DNA of 64,000 nucleotides from Isoetes taiwanensis (GCA_021234155.1 JAJEKV010000895.1:1-64000); one strand, 5' to 3'; shown: positions 23,701 through 36,248, counted from the stretch's first letter. Notes: a model not told the origin generated them from the sequence alone. Numbers and translations are program-made.

Positions 23701-23739
23701 CTAAATCAAGCGCCTATTGAAGTAAGAAAAAATGAGATA

Positions 23740-24200
23740 ACATTACATCCACTTTTCAAGATTCCTTAAGTGGAAAGAAAAGATTGCATTTGCACCCATT
23801 CTAGAGACCATGGTCCCATTGTCATGACAACGTGACAATAATAATTGTAAAGAAAAGCTTTCATGTGCTCAAGAAAAGCATCCATGTGAGCTCATTCTAG
23901 AGGCAGTTGCCAAATAGTATGATTGGAATGAAAAGCTTGGTTTGAACCCTTTCCAAAGGCCCTGGCATGCGGCTGGGCTTTGGCATGGCCATCCTCCTTG
24001 CCTGATTTCTATCAGAAATGAAAGATTGTGTTTTTCCCTCCAATTATTTTGTGAAGGTACTTGCCCAGTTCTAGGAATAGTGCTATAACCCAATCTAGAA
24101 GCTTGTGAATCTGGAGCATGTCCCAATCTTATGGGGATATTGTAACAGTTGAAAGTAGAAGCTTGAGTAGTTCCTCTTGAGCGGCCACTAGTCATTGAGG
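23740..24200. repeat. degenerate repeat units flanking LINE (right side)
   Basis: It continues the units seen at 19841-20124: TAATAATTGTAAAGAAAAGCTTTC, CTCAAGAAAAGCATCC, GCTCATTCTAGAGGC and TCCCATTGTCATGACAA recur with variation. The LINE appears to have landed within this array. Confidence 0.6.
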
Positions 24201-24250
24201 ATCCCATTATACTATGTGCGAAATTTTGGAGATCTTTGGAAGGAATTTTT

Positions 24251-24700
24251 TATTTTTTTTGAAGGTAAGGTTGCTGCTTTTTATTGATATAAAAGTTACA
24301 TACAAACAGCGTATTGTCTAGTACTATAGACTTCCCTCTACATTTTCTCCGAGTGGATACTACAGGAGTGGAAGCCAATTTCCTAGACTCAAAAGGCCCT
24401 CATAGCCAAATGGAAGAATTATAACATAATAAGTACAGTAGAAAATAGGTACAAAACTGCCCCAAATAGAAGCAACTCTTCTCCCATGCATCCACTACAC
24501 TTGCCTTCAAAAAACCTGGCCCTATGATTAAAATATAAGCACATGCGTTGTGCTGCAGGCAACCTGAGTTGAAGTGGAGATAAAGCACGGATACAATACT
24601 TGGCCAAATATTAATAGTCGATGAAGCCCACCCCGAAATCAGCAGCTGCATTGTTGCAGAACGCAACGACAAAACTGCCTCTGAATATTAACATCTGTAC
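24251..24700 (-). mobile_element. short LINE 3' end (family A type), 5'-truncated
   Basis: A T-rich run up to 24260 is followed by GAAGGTAAGG and TTTTTATTGATATAAAAGTTAC. The T-run plus GAAGG junction is the same as at the 3' ends of the family A LINEs at 27.29 and 56.57 kb (read on the minus strand as ...CCTTC-poly(A)). The minus strand up to about 24670 is open in places but shows no recognisable domain. The 5' edge is not defined. Confidence 0.45.
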
Positions 24701-25499
24701 CTAGCCCTTATGCATCTAACCCACTGGATCTTGTCAAAACCCTGGTGGAAGAGTCCTCCCCCTCTGGTAGCCCATGGCTTTATCAGAACTACTACTGAAA
24801 TCACCTACAAACAAACAAAGCATCCCTTGGCTGGGACAAAGGAGCACAGGCCAAACTGGTGCCCAACGACAACTTTTAGAATAAGAGAAGCCTCCACTCA
24901 TGTCCAAGAGAAAAGATTAGGCAATTATTGCAATCTCCTATAGATCACAGATTGGTACTGCCCAATGGCCATATTCCAAGCCATAAAGCACACCCCGAAT
25001 ATTGTTCATCAGAATAGCCATCAAGAAGGTACAAATCTAAGCTATTTTACAATACTATTGTCTTTCCATTTAGAGATGTCCATGTACAAGCAATGAAGTG
25101 CCCTCCTAAGGATATTCATGTATGAGGCTCTCCATAAATGGATAAGACAGCAACCTTCTTCTTGCATATACAAATACTATAGCTGCAAAGGCCATTATTG
25201 ACATCCAGTTGATGTTCCCATGCAATACTGTCCATCTTATTTGAGAAGCTAGAACCTTAAGAAGCCATCCAAAAGACGCAAACTTGACATATCAATCCTC
25301 GGTTCAATGTAGAGGGAGCAGACTATATGGATTGGAAAGTTATTAGGGCAACCAACTAGGAGGAACATGAAGAACAATAGCCAGTGGCACAAAGTAAAAG
25401 GGATGCAAAGAGAGAATAAAAGTGACACTATGCAATATAGAAAAGCCTAGGAAAACTGAATGAAATAGAGCAAAGATGATTAGGCATGGAGAGCAAAAC
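24700..25499. other. spacer, no supported gene
   Basis: I recognise no domain, RNA gene or repeat. The sequence is A-rich on the plus strand toward 25.4 kb. Confidence 0.3.
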
Positions 25500-25925
25500 C
25501 GGAACAAGATGAGCAAATAGCAACAAACAAGATGAGCACAGCTGTGACAAAACTAGAACAAAGGCAAATAAGGAAAAAAAAACAAATGGAAAGGTGAGAA
25601 GATGCAGGAGTAGAGGTTACAGGAAATCAGATCTTCTCAATGTAAGTGGATCTACAAGGAAAATAAAACCCCAAAATCGGACAAACAAGATGAGCAAATC
25701 GCAAAAAAAATCGTGCAGATTACCACTGAATGTGGAAGATTAAGAACCAAACAAACCCAAATAAAAAGGATCGAATGGAAAAGTGAGAAGATGCAAGTGC
25801 AGAGGTTACAAAAAAGTAGATCTGCTAGATGTAGTAAGGATCTAGGGAAGGAAAAGAAAGATGCCAAATAAAAATAGTAAAACCCCAAATAGATCTACCA
25901 AATGGGTCTGCAAGGAAAATAATGA
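25500..25925. repeat. about 190-bp tandem repeat, two to two-and-a-half units
   Basis: ATGGAAAGGTGAGAAGATGC near 25585 recurs as ATGGAAAAGTGAGAAGATGC near 25775, both followed by AGAGGTTACA and AGATCT. AACAAGATGAGCAAAT near 25502 recurs near 25685. CAAGGAAAATAA occurs near 25654 and 25910. Confidence 0.7.
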
Positions 25926-27261
25926 TGGAGTGACAAATCTACAGTGGAAATAGGAGCAAATGACGGATCTACAAGAGCTATGGTCATCATGAAAGAAGCT
26001 GGCCGAAAAAGACATACCTTATGTGTCAGACTTGGAGGCCTGGCCAATGCTTCATGAATCGTGGATGCTTGGTAAAGAAGAAAACGTGGATAGGCAATTT
26101 TAGACGCGTTTGTTAAATGCGCAATGGAGCTGATTTGGTCACCTCATTTTGCCGAATGTTGACATTGTCAATATTTTCTCCCACATTTTTAGCCATTACT
26201 TAGGATTAAATTCAACATTTGAGATATTGCTTAAGATTAGATTAACATTGGAGATTGCCAATCTTTGTATTGTGGGAGGGTACGCAGCAAAGGTTGGGAA
26301 TAAGATTTTGATGTCATTGTATTTAAGATCATATAACTACAACATTTGAGGAGCTTATTGCCAAATTTAGAGATGTCTATCAAATCGTTGAAGGAAAAGA
26401 TTTCCTTTGGGCTAGAAATAGAAACTGGCGAGCTGTGGACACCTTTCCAGAGCTGATTGGCATGTTGATTCTTATGGATGTGCTACAGTTGGACAATGAA
26501 GGGCACCTCAGTGGAAAAAATAAAATCAGAGAGCAAAAAATAGCTAGAATCTCTGCCTTTTGATTCTTCCCTGTAAAGGTGCTTTTCGAGTCTTCCCTCT
26601 AAATCTGGCTCATCCTTATGGGTCTTGTGGGTATTGGAAGCCATAAAAATATGCAAGGATTGCTCAAAGAAGGTCAAGGATTTCATGGTAAAGAGCCTGG
26701 CAACAGGATTGATTCCAAGCAGTGAAGGGTTCCAGAAACTTATTCATTTTTTTTTTTTTTTTTTATAGCAGAATAAGCATGGATTCAATCTCTCACCCAG
26801 ATTCGGGCTTCCTTGCAGTCTAACTCTGATCTGATGTAGGCTACCCTGTGAGATTCCAAAGGACTGGTACAGGGATCCAGATTGGGGGGGTCCCTCCCCA
26901 GGATTTTCAATTAAAGTTGTTAAGATCCGATTTGTAAGGTAGATGTCGGAAAGTTTTCGACCAAAATTTTGCGGAAAGCTTGTTAAACCTGCAAATTAGA
27001 GGGTATTTTCTTAAAAATCCGGTAAGTGGCAATAAAGCACAACATTTTGCTGGTTTAAGCAAAATCTAAATTGGAGGTCTGGCCTGGTATACCTGGCAGA
27101 TGAAAGATGCATGTTCATTGCCTGCGATTTTGTGCCACGTGAACATCAGCTGATCTATTCATCATAATAAACCGTTAACAACGAAGTGGCACTTAACAAA
27201 TACCCTTCATAAATGCCAAATATGGAGGTTCATTATGCCAGCATAGCATCATTTTGTGATT
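25926..27261. other. spacer with a long poly(T) run
   Basis: No gene is supported. About 20 T at 26744-26764, followed by ATAGCAGAATAAGCATGG, may be the poly(A) end of a retroposed sequence on the minus strand, but no body is recognisable. Confidence 0.35.
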
Positions 27262-27271
27262 TCTATGATTT

Positions 27272-28814
27272 TTTTTTTTTTTTTTTTTGAAGGATAAAGA
27301 ATTTTCCATTTATAGGTAAACTATTACACAGCCTTATAGCAGATAGACACCCTCCTGAACAAGTTTGAAGAGGGGATAGCTACAAAGCCCTTTTTGACTG
27401 CATGTAGATGCCTTCTTCTTAAGGTGGTAGTTTGATGAAGGTCTCCCAAACAAGTGAAACATCATCTTCGACCACACACTTGAACTTTCGAAGCTTCTCT
27501 ATGAGCGTGTGCAGTATTTGTGTGGCTGTAGTATATGCTTCTTTGCCTAGAGTGAACGAATTGCGCCTTTTCCATATGACCCATAATGCCCATGATCTGA
27601 CAATATGAAAAGCTTTGCGTTTTGAGACCTGGCCATTCTCTTGGATATCTACCTAGAAGGAGATCGTTGGTCCCGGTGTAATGTTGAACATATCCATGCA
27701 CCACGACCACACAACTTGCGGTGATTGCCTGTTGCTAGCGGTGTTCGAGAGACTCTTCCTCCATCTTGCACAATGGACATAGAGGGCTCACGTCGGCTTT
27801 GAATTTGGATACCCTTACATTTTACCATAGGAGCCCTATGAATTACTTGCCATAAAAAGAATTCACTTTCGGGGAGGGAGAAGTTTTGTCCATACACCCT
27901 CCAAATTTCCTTCAACATTGTGTCGTTGACTTGCACATTCCATTGAGCTGGTAGCAATAAAGTACCTTTTGTCTTCAAATGCTTATATGCTGATTTCACA
28001 AATGACCCTTTTGCCGCATTGATCGAGAACCCAAGGTTTCTTACTCGTGCTATTTATGTGGTTTGGAAGGCTACTTCTGCGCAATACATTCCCACATTGT
28101 TTTGTCGTTATTCGGAGGCGAATTTCGCTTGAATACCATCCATTACGTTAGCGACCACCTACATACCACATTGCACATGAATCAATGCCACGGTTGATCC
28201 ATCTTCTCAACACTCGTGTCGACCAAAAGGGCTAAAGGACCGTTCTTATTCTGCGGTAGTTATTTGGAATCCACCATGGTGGAGTAGTACTTCATTTGCA
28301 CAATTCTTGATATTCACCGTGAAGAGCTCTTTCACCACATCCCACTTGAAATGAGACCTCTTAAGAACGGTGAGGCCTCAGAACTTGGTTTCAAGCCATA
28401 AAATAGAGACCATGGAAGAGATACTTGTGCTGATACTTTAGCATGTGTGCAGGAGAAACATATGGCCTGCGCTATGAGTTGGAGGCCTGGTGACTTCGTT
28501 TTCTCCTCTAAAATATTCCACATGCTTTTGGCTACTAGTATTTTGCTTTGTAGGGTTAAGTCAATCATGCCTATTCCCCCTTCTTCCTTATCTCTTTTAC
28601 ATTTCCACCATGCTATTTTCACTAGTGCTCCTTCCTCGTTGCCTCCCCACACAAAGTTTCTAATTGTCCCTTCCATTTCTTTTACTTTCTCTGGTGGGGC
28701 TATGAGGAGAGATGAGACGTAGATGTGCGTGCTGCACAGCACATGCTTCGCTACTACTATCCTGCCAGCCAATGATAGTTTTGCGACTTTCCACCAATTC
28801 AGATGCTTCTGTAA
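27272..28814 (-). mobile_element. L1-like LINE (family A), 5'-truncated, with 10-bp target duplication
   Basis: The poly(A) tail (T run 27272-27288 on the plus strand) is followed by GAAGGATAAAG. The coding remnant reads on the minus strand from the right edge: KHLNWWK, LSLAGRIVVAKHVL, RNFVWGGNEEGALVKIAWWK (28.7-28.6 kb). Next comes the zf-RVT region, LPESEFFLWQVIHRAPMVKC (about 27.9-27.8 kb), and a C-terminal WALWVIWKRRNSF (about 27.6 kb). TCTATGATTT lies directly outside both ends (27262-27271 and 28815-28824), which is a convincing target-site duplication. Frames are broken. It matches the C-terminal half of the element at 56.55-62.35 kb. Confidence 0.88.
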
Positions 28815-28911
28815 TCTATGATTTGCAACATATGTTATTGAGAAGTTTTAGTATGTGAAATTGTAAGCTGCAGAAGGTAGGTATGTCTTTGATATAATAA
28901 ATGTAAAATTA

Positions 28912-28934
28912 ATGCCATACGACCACATGGATTG
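28912..28934. repeat. exact 23-bp direct repeat, left copy
   Basis: ATGCCATACGACCACATGG plus ATTG, identical to 30111-30133. Confidence 0.9.
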
Positions 28935-30110
28935 TTAAGACATCTTTATTCATTATTTTCCATTCCTTATCGCGGTTTTTCTCATATTTGATTCTTGACC
29001 ATTGATCTTTGGAATATTCTCTGTTATGTGCCAAATCAAAGGCCATTAAATTTTTTGCCAATAATTCGCCCGCCACTTCCAATGGTCCAAATGCCACACA
29101 CGGTTAGAAGATTAAAAAAAAAAAAGAAGGTGAAGGCATCCGGAACCAGCATGAAGCCGGACCAAGGCCATGAGATTCCAGCCCCTCACCATGCTCCGGC
29201 TCCAGTCTCTGCCCCAATCCGGCTACTCCGGCAAATCTGAGCAAATATTGAAAAATTCGGACAGAAACTGTTGAAAGCTAAGACCGGACAAAAATTGCTT
29301 AAAGCTAACACCGGTAGAGCAATGAACAACAACAGGCACTGCCCAAGCAGACCGGATTCTCTATGCCGCCTGTTCAAAACCGGATTCTCCTACTGTGGGA
29401 TTTCACCAGAAACACAAAACACAAATCAGAGGATCAAAGAAAAATGCCAATGGTGCAAACTCCCTGAGAACTCACAATTTGGACAAATAACATACACCCC
29501 TGCTCTACCTCCGGCTATATTTGAAAAAAATACAAAGCCATCTTTGGCTATGCTCTAACTCCAGCTATGGCCACGAAACTATGGATCCTGAATCATTCAG
29601 AAGCGTGCCTACCGAAGCCCCTGTTGAAACTCTGCTGGCATCGATTGCAGCCGGAGCCATAAGATTCGAAGCCAATCTCTGCCTCAAATCCGGCTACTCC
29701 GGCAATGCCTTCACCAAGTCTTGAATCTCTGCTTCAACTCTATGCACTATCATTCAGAAAACCGCTTTTTTGCGAAAAACCCACTGCGAAACCCGCAATG
29801 CGCTTTGCCGGTCAGCCCGATTCGATCCATCCCTCTCCTCTTTACAAACGGTATGCGGCCTTGCCTTGCCTTGCCGAAAGAAGAAAGAGGCGTCCATCCT
29901 TCCATTCTTGTACCATGCATACAACCAAAGCAAAAAAAATTCCATCCAGAGCCGATTTTAGAATGGTCATTTCACTGGCCAGCCAAGCAACTCAAATCAC
30001 TCAAAATATACACTTCAACTACGATTTTGAATACAATACAACCCCGAAATCTAGGCAAAACCATGTGTGAGATACCCTCCCCAAATACCAAACGAAATAA
30101 TTAGAACATT
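28935..30110. other. interval between exact 23-bp direct repeats; possible inserted element
   Basis: No gene is recognised. It contains an A-run (29108-29119), two blocks sharing TCCGGCTACTCCGGCAA (about 29217-29236 and 29689-29707), and GC-richer sequence than its surroundings. The flanking exact repeats suggest an insertion, but no transposon family is visible and the ends show no poly(A) or inverted repeat. Confidence 0.4.
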
Positions 30111-30133
30111 ATGCCATACGACCACATGGATTG
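30111..30133. repeat. exact 23-bp direct repeat, right copy
   Basis: Identical to 28912-28934, 1,199 bp away. Confidence 0.9.
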
Positions 30134-30855
30134 CCCATAAAATAGAATACAAATTTGAAAAAACAGATTCAACATGGAAGAATAGAGAAGTAAGAACAAA
30201 GGTCATTACAAAGATGTACAATGTTAGCTCAAGGGACAATGAGACATACTATTTGTGACTCACTCCTTTACAATAATGTTCCTTTTATGTATTTTTTATT
30301 AGACACTGCAAATTGACCCTTGACATTGCACAGAATTTTGACCACAATGTTTGCATGGTATGCTCTTTTAACAATGAACAATCTGAAATGATGATTGCAA
30401 TGCAACCAACAAGGCCTGTCCACGGAAGGTGGGCAATTTTTTAGTCACATTTATATAGTAGAATTTATATAATAGAGAATATGTTAGTAGAATATATGTT
30501 AGTGGGGAAAATTGTAAAAATAAAATAAGTTAAAAGATCGTGAGTAATTAGTCCTAGTAAGATTCATCGTACATTATTATGGCGCCAAAATTTCCTAGCC
30601 ATTGAGCGGTAGGATGGGACTCCCAATTGTACGGATACCATCTAAACCGTCCACGCGTAACACTTCTTTTTTCCTGCTATCACCCAGGCCATCGCCCAGT
30701 TCCGACACTCTTCTTTCTTTTTTCTTTTGAAAGCGGTAGAAGCTTTAGATGTAAGCTTTGGTATCGTGATCAACCCATCTGGTCTGCGAAGTTTTGATCC
30801 ACCATTCTCGATCATCCCAGAATTATCCCGGTTTTGCCACCAATCTTTTTGAAAA
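30134..30855 (+). promoter_or_regulatory. upstream region and probable 5' UTR of DDR4
   Basis: The stretch before the start codon at 30856 includes a pyrimidine-rich tract (CTCTTCTTTCTTTTTTCTTTTG, about 30708-30729) typical of plant leaders. I see no unambiguous TATA box, so the transcription start is not placed. Confidence 0.35.
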
Positions 30856-32985
30856 ATGTCTGGCAGAGTACTTCGGCCCAGAAATTCTGTTATCCAAAAC
30901 GTATACCGGCCCATGAGTCGGAGAAATGCTATAAGCCCATCGGAGCTAGTTCCTCCTGCCTCGCCGTCCCAGCAAAGCAGACATAAGCTGAGAAGCATGT
31001 GGGAGTTGGCATCCGTTTTAGGTTTCATCAATGTCAGATTTACAATTCTTTCTTTCGGCTATTTTGTAAGACATTAGCAACTCAAAGAGTTTGTAGTTGA
31101 TTGCAGATTTTTTGGCCTATACTGGAACTTGATCGGCCAATTTCTCCTGAGGATTTGGAGGATGCAATACTGGAGCCAAATACCAAGCTAGATGATCTGC
31201 ATGTTGCACTGCTCAAGGTATTCGTATTTGATGGAGCTTTACAAGCAACAAACATTTATTCATTGGAAGGTATGCTTATCCATTTCATGTAAGGCCTTGA
31301 TCAACAATGGGATTCATGCAGGAGATTCCTTGGAAGAGTGAAGTTGAACTATCCCGTCAAAACTGGGTCACATTTCTTCTCCAGAAACTCAAACAGCATT
31401 GGCATCTGGTACTAAGCCTTTTATCATATACCTTTATTTTGTAGCATACTCTAGTTGATTCTTTTTCTTGACTTCTCGTGCAGGGTCTTCAAGGGCCTTA
31501 CCCATTTAGAGAAAATATAACGTAAGTTCTTTCTTTCCTTCATTATCTGAAGAAGTTTAGGTGTAACAAATTTTTTGATTTCAGAGACGTTGAAGCAGCA
31601 TATAAAGAACTTGACCCTTCAGTGAGAGTAGACATTTTGAAGTTGCTTTGTGAGATTTGTCTTGAGGTACGAGCTGCCATTATAAATCATACATAAACGA
31701 TTATTGTCGGTGGATCTGTTACTTTCTTTTTGCTGCGCCTCTAGTATTAACATATTATTGAGGATCTTTTACATGGCAATACTTGTGCTATTGAAAGCAC
31801 AGGGAAGAGCTCACTGATAAAGGGTCATTATGATTTGACTTGGAATCTATATTTATGTTAAAATAAACACCTTTATTTATTTGTTCTGTTACAAACAAGT
31901 TTGACATCTCCAGTGCATGGCGAACTTGGAAAATTGTTGCTTAACCAGGGGTAGGTATGTGGCCCAATAAACAAGCACTAGGCAATGTATCAATATATTG
32001 CTTTGGACTAGCATTGAATTGGCATAGCTTATTTTTGTTGTTGTAAACCATGTTCTTTTTCATTTTTTACACGTTCTATGACAGCAAGACAACTTCAGGA
32101 CATTTGTAAATGAGTCACTAAAAGACCCTAATCAGATAACCATATTTCGAAAAGAGTGCTTTGCAGCAAGCATATGCGGTGCCAATTACTGGTAAGTTTT
32201 GGTGCAATGTTCTATTGATGCTTTTCTAAAACCATATCTTACTAGGTTACTTCAACAGGTGTGAAGAGGATCATCATTCTGGATATAGATTGTACAGGGA
32301 GCTGTCAAATAAACAAGCTGGCTATAAAGGACAGTTAATGCCAACTATGCCTAGAAAGTGGGAGACGATTGCAAGCTCGCTCTTTGAGTTCCATGAGGTG
32401 GTGGTATGTAAGTTTGTCATTCTGTAAGATGAGTTTAGTTCTGTACAAAATGGAAAATATAGGTTGTCTCTTTTCTGAAACATGCCTGAATATTAATTAC
32501 TTACATTAGCCAGAAACTCATTTACAATCATCTTAATCAAATATTGTCTTTGGGCTTGGCTTAAAACGTGGCTATCCTTTTCTGCCCTTGTAGAATATGT
32601 TATTGTTTTGCCTCTGTTTATCTGATATTGCCAAAAACTATCTGGTACAAGAACATCCTTTCAGCAAGTAGGAGCCCTGCAGAAGTTGATTTAGCAAAGG
32701 AGATTACTTCAAGAATTATTCCACAGGTGGAAGTGCTTGAGAAGGTACTATGCATACTTGATTTGTCTGGTAGCACTTCTTTACTAAGCTGTATATAATA
32801 CAGAAAAGAGAGAATTCCCTCAAGCAACAACGTAAGCTAGGATGTTTTCTTGATCAGGGGATTGCTGGTGGCCGTTCTCTTAGAAATCGAAAACCAGTGG
32901 TATATAATTATGGTGAGCAATCTGCTGAATATCTTTTTTGGTTCCTACTAAGTTTTAGTGTTTCCTTGATGCAGACGAGTTTTAA
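30856..32985 (+). CDS. DDR4: DDT-related protein, DDR4-type ISWI chromatin-remodelling subunit
   Basis: A complete ten-exon gene of 316 codons. Exons: 30856-31032, 31107-31217, 31322-31408, 31484-31521, 31585-31666, 32085-32191, 32259-32407, 32665-32744, 32804-32912, 32975-32985. Every intron is GT-AG, and the phases join without a break. The N-terminal DDT-like part reads LRSMWELASVLGFIN then FWPILELDRPISPEDLEDAI. Later family landmarks are YKELDPSVRVDILKLLCEI, GYRLYRELSNK, MPRKWETIASSLFEF and a basic end GRSLRNRKPVVYNYDEF. In Arabidopsis, DDR proteins join the ISWI ATPases CHR11/CHR17 and DDW1 in a nuclear nucleosome-spacing complex. Length and order match that family. The start was chosen because it is the first ATG and yields MSGRVLRPRNS, a plausible basic N terminus. 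Orthology to DDR4 rather than a sister DDR is inferred from recall. Confidence 0.9.
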
Positions 32986-34964
32986 AGAAAGATTATCATG
33001 ATATAGCAACATGGGGGATGCAGCAATTTTGGTCCAATGTAATTCAGCTTCAACGTGAGAATGTTTTACTTATAAAGTGCTTTATGTACATATCCCTATT
33101 TTCTGGCAAGTTAAAATGCTTCACATAATGCTTAGTATACGTAGAAGACAATTGATAGAAAAATCTGGCTTGTCTTAGAGATTTTGACATATTTACATGG
33201 TGCAGTCCAGCATTTTGAGTCATATCAATTTCAATTCAGTTTTGTATGCTTAACTTTTTACTTATTTTGTGTGCAATTACTTTGCCCAGAAAACTCACAA
33301 ATAGGAATCTTCCTACTTCATAGCACATTAAAATGACTCACATAATGCTTAGTATACGAAGAAAAGCCAGTCTCTTATGCATACTTGGGGAAGTTAACGA
33401 TATTTAACTGGTCTATTTACGTAATGAAGTTAGCCTAAAAACTCCAGCTCCTTTTCATCAAAAGCATTTTGACGTTTATCTCTCTTGAATGAGAAGAGTT
33501 ATATAGTAATGTTGCAATAAGAAAAGTAAGTTTTACATGAATCTAGGACAATTCACTTACCTGTATCACCTTGAGTGAAATAACCAATATTTTTATCAGT
33601 CTTTTTTACTAGCATCTTGTGTTTTAGTGGAATTTTGGTACTCTTAATTCCAAAACTTTATGATATTAGCCATTGCTTTATAACGCATCATTCATTTCTC
33701 CTCCTTTGGTTTGACTCCACAATTTTTCTTGTGTCTCATTGCGGAATTTCCATCTTGGAAGCTCTTGCAATCTTTGACTGTAAAAACATTCGCTCAATTT
33801 TTTGTACGATGTCCATGTGCGATTCTTCGTTGTCCAGAACATTTCTTCGTTTGCATGACATTTTGCTTTGCGGAGAAGCATCAAAATTTGTTGTGGATAA
33901 ATGTCGTTGCATTGCATCCAAAACTAGACGTATTCTCCAACTTTTTCTTACAATAATGTTGCCAAAATTTAGGTTCATGCATAAAATTAACATATGGAAT
34001 GGAATGGTTACTGGCAATATTCATATTGAAATATGTATGAAGCTGAGGTGGATAGGTGAGTTTGATGATCGGCGTGTTAGTGTTTAGGCTTTGTTTTTTC
34101 GCACGTTTGCACAAATATAAGTTGAGATTTTGAAGCGATTTGAAGCTATCCACGTTGCAGCCAGCTAAGAATATTGTGCATGTGAAGAGCTTTAAATCGT
34201 TAGATTCGATCTACGATCATGAAAATACAAGGAAATTCTAGCGTATACATGGGTAGCATTTGGGAATTAGTATCGATTTGATTTCCAAGAAGACAGATAT
34301 CCATTTGGTTTGTTCTTGCGGCACGGGTGGCAAGTAAATTCTTGTATTTCAAAGCTATTTAGAAGTTTGCCACTCTGTCGGCAGGTTTTTGTATTACAAA
34401 GCTATTTCAAACCTGCAATGAAAGTAATGTTTTTGTGTACAAGTATGTCTTGGCAACTGGATTCTGCTTTCTTGGATCTTTCCATGTTGAATCCATGTAA
34501 AATACAGATGGATTCGTATTTGATGGAGCTCCAAAATCTTGCCCCGTTTTCGGGTAAATGCAGCATTTCTTTACCATGGTTTCAAAGTAGAGTTCCATCC
34601 GATGACATGAAGCTAAAATTTGATCTTTTGGACATATTCTAAACGAGGTGCACGCCGGACTACCATAATCGTCGGATCCATCCATCCTACGGCCCAAACC
34701 GTATGTTGGGGCCTCTGGACACCTCTCATTTCACTTATGGTCATTTATGATTGGAGGCGCCTATGATATATGAAATACGAGTTTGAAATATGAAATACGA
34801 ATTCGCTTAAGGTTTTGATGGACTATCGAACCTCTGTACGACTTTGTCTAAGGTTTTAGAATATGAAATACGGGGGCTCGAACCTCTACCAAAATAACTC
34901 AATGTTTTTATAAGACTACTTTAACCAATATACTCAATGAGCTAATGTGATTATTTCTATCTTG

Positions 34965-34968
<4 letters not shown>

Positions 34969-35003
<35 letters not shown>
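34969..35003. repeat. poly(T) run of about 35
   Basis: A long uninterrupted T run followed by ATAACAATCCATTC. It may mark the 3' end of a minus-strand retroposon, but no body is recognised. Confidence 0.6.
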
Positions 35004-35007
<4 letters not shown>

Positions 35008-36248
35008 CAATCCATTCAATTGTTTTCGGGATATATAGTCTATGGTTTTAGGAATTGTAATTTCTACATCCATATCAAATCCCCCACGATGAAGCCTAGA
35101 GGACGCTCTCTGGACATTGTTGGATATGGGCTTCTATTACTTAAAGGGAATATCAGACTGATGAATTGATTTCTTACATCAACAACGTTTCCAAAAAGTT
35201 TGCATTCTTATTCCACCATTTAGTTTTAGGCATAAAGGTTTGGCATTATGCCATATCTGATATTTGGGCCAAATATGCATATCCAGTATGAGAGCTACAT
35301 GATTGAATCAATTTTGCTATTTTTTATACACAGGGCGAAGATATGAAGTCAATGTACTACTACGCTTACCTAATAAGCCCGTGTCCAATTTCGCAGCTGC
35401 CTTGTCCCAGAATATAGTTTTTTGGATGCATTGAAGTTACGGTCTTACGAAGGAAGGGAGCTACATGCAGTTAATGAGGTTATTATGTCATTTTTTAGTT
35501 CATGGCATTTCTTGTAACCTTTGTTTACATCATCAAAGATATTACATCGATGATAAAATACTATTTCGAGGACCTATCATTGTTATTTACCACCATGGCC
35601 TGAGCAAGCTAAATCTCTTTTGCGGATGTGAAATAATCCCTTCTCAATCTTATGCCAACACCATTTTAAAGATACAACTGCTATCTATATTGCGGCAAGA
35701 AAAAAAACTTACTTTAGCATCAACAATAGCAATTTGTTTACATGGATATTTGAAATCATAATCCGGTTCCATGCATGCAATCCACTGACTAGCATTTTGT
35801 AAATCCTGTGAATCTAGCAATAGAGCGACGACCTGTAGTTTTATGTGGAATATGGATGCAGGTGTATAGAAGTTCTCAAGGAGTTGAGAATATGGAGGCT
35901 GGTATATAGATAAGGATATTATGTACAGCTATTTAATGGTCTGCAAGATTTTTGCTCATGTAAATCTAGGGCCAAAACTTTTCCTTTAATTTAGTTAGTT
36001 GATGTTTGTCAGCTGGAGCTTAAAAGAAAGTAAGTGCCATAAAATTATCGTGATATTTATCCTCTTAGGCATCTCTTATAGTGCTGAAGTAGAGTTTGGT
36101 TATAAATGCCATATAAAAGTGTGTTATCTCATCAGCACTGAAGAATAGTTCAGGCTGGGATTTGTTTTTTTTTTTTGCTTTTGTCTAAACATTATATTAT
36201 AACGTTGAGAGGCTAGGGTAAGTAAACATTGTCTAAAATTGTCAGCTC

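Larger units (their letters stand above)
20125..23735 (-). mobile_element. LINE of family B, nearly complete, inactive
   Basis: Transcribed leftward: ORF1 remnants (about 23.70-23.31 kb), endonuclease start (about 23.28-22.9 kb), the rest of the endonuclease plus RT (22.87-21.35 kb), and a C-terminal domain (21.06-20.27 kb). It ends in an (AAAT)n tail. It belongs to the same lineage as the two copies at 38.6-45.2 kb, judged by matching RT blocks: LFKWGGKGTIYVLTRLLN here versus MFKWAGNSIHVALLSLFN there. Its frames are interrupted at several places. The 5' edge is estimated from where flanking repeat units resume. Confidence 0.85.

Noticed and set aside
30642-31031. 129-codon minus-strand open frame over the DDR4 first exon
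   Set aside because: It is antisense to a well-supported exon and leader, with no recognisable domain; a chance frame.
33617-34153. Open frames on both strands downstream of DDR4 (156 codons plus, 79-93 codons minus)
   Set aside because: Neither strand shows a family motif or exon borders; composition is AT-rich. The minus frames look slightly more protein-like but not enough to call.
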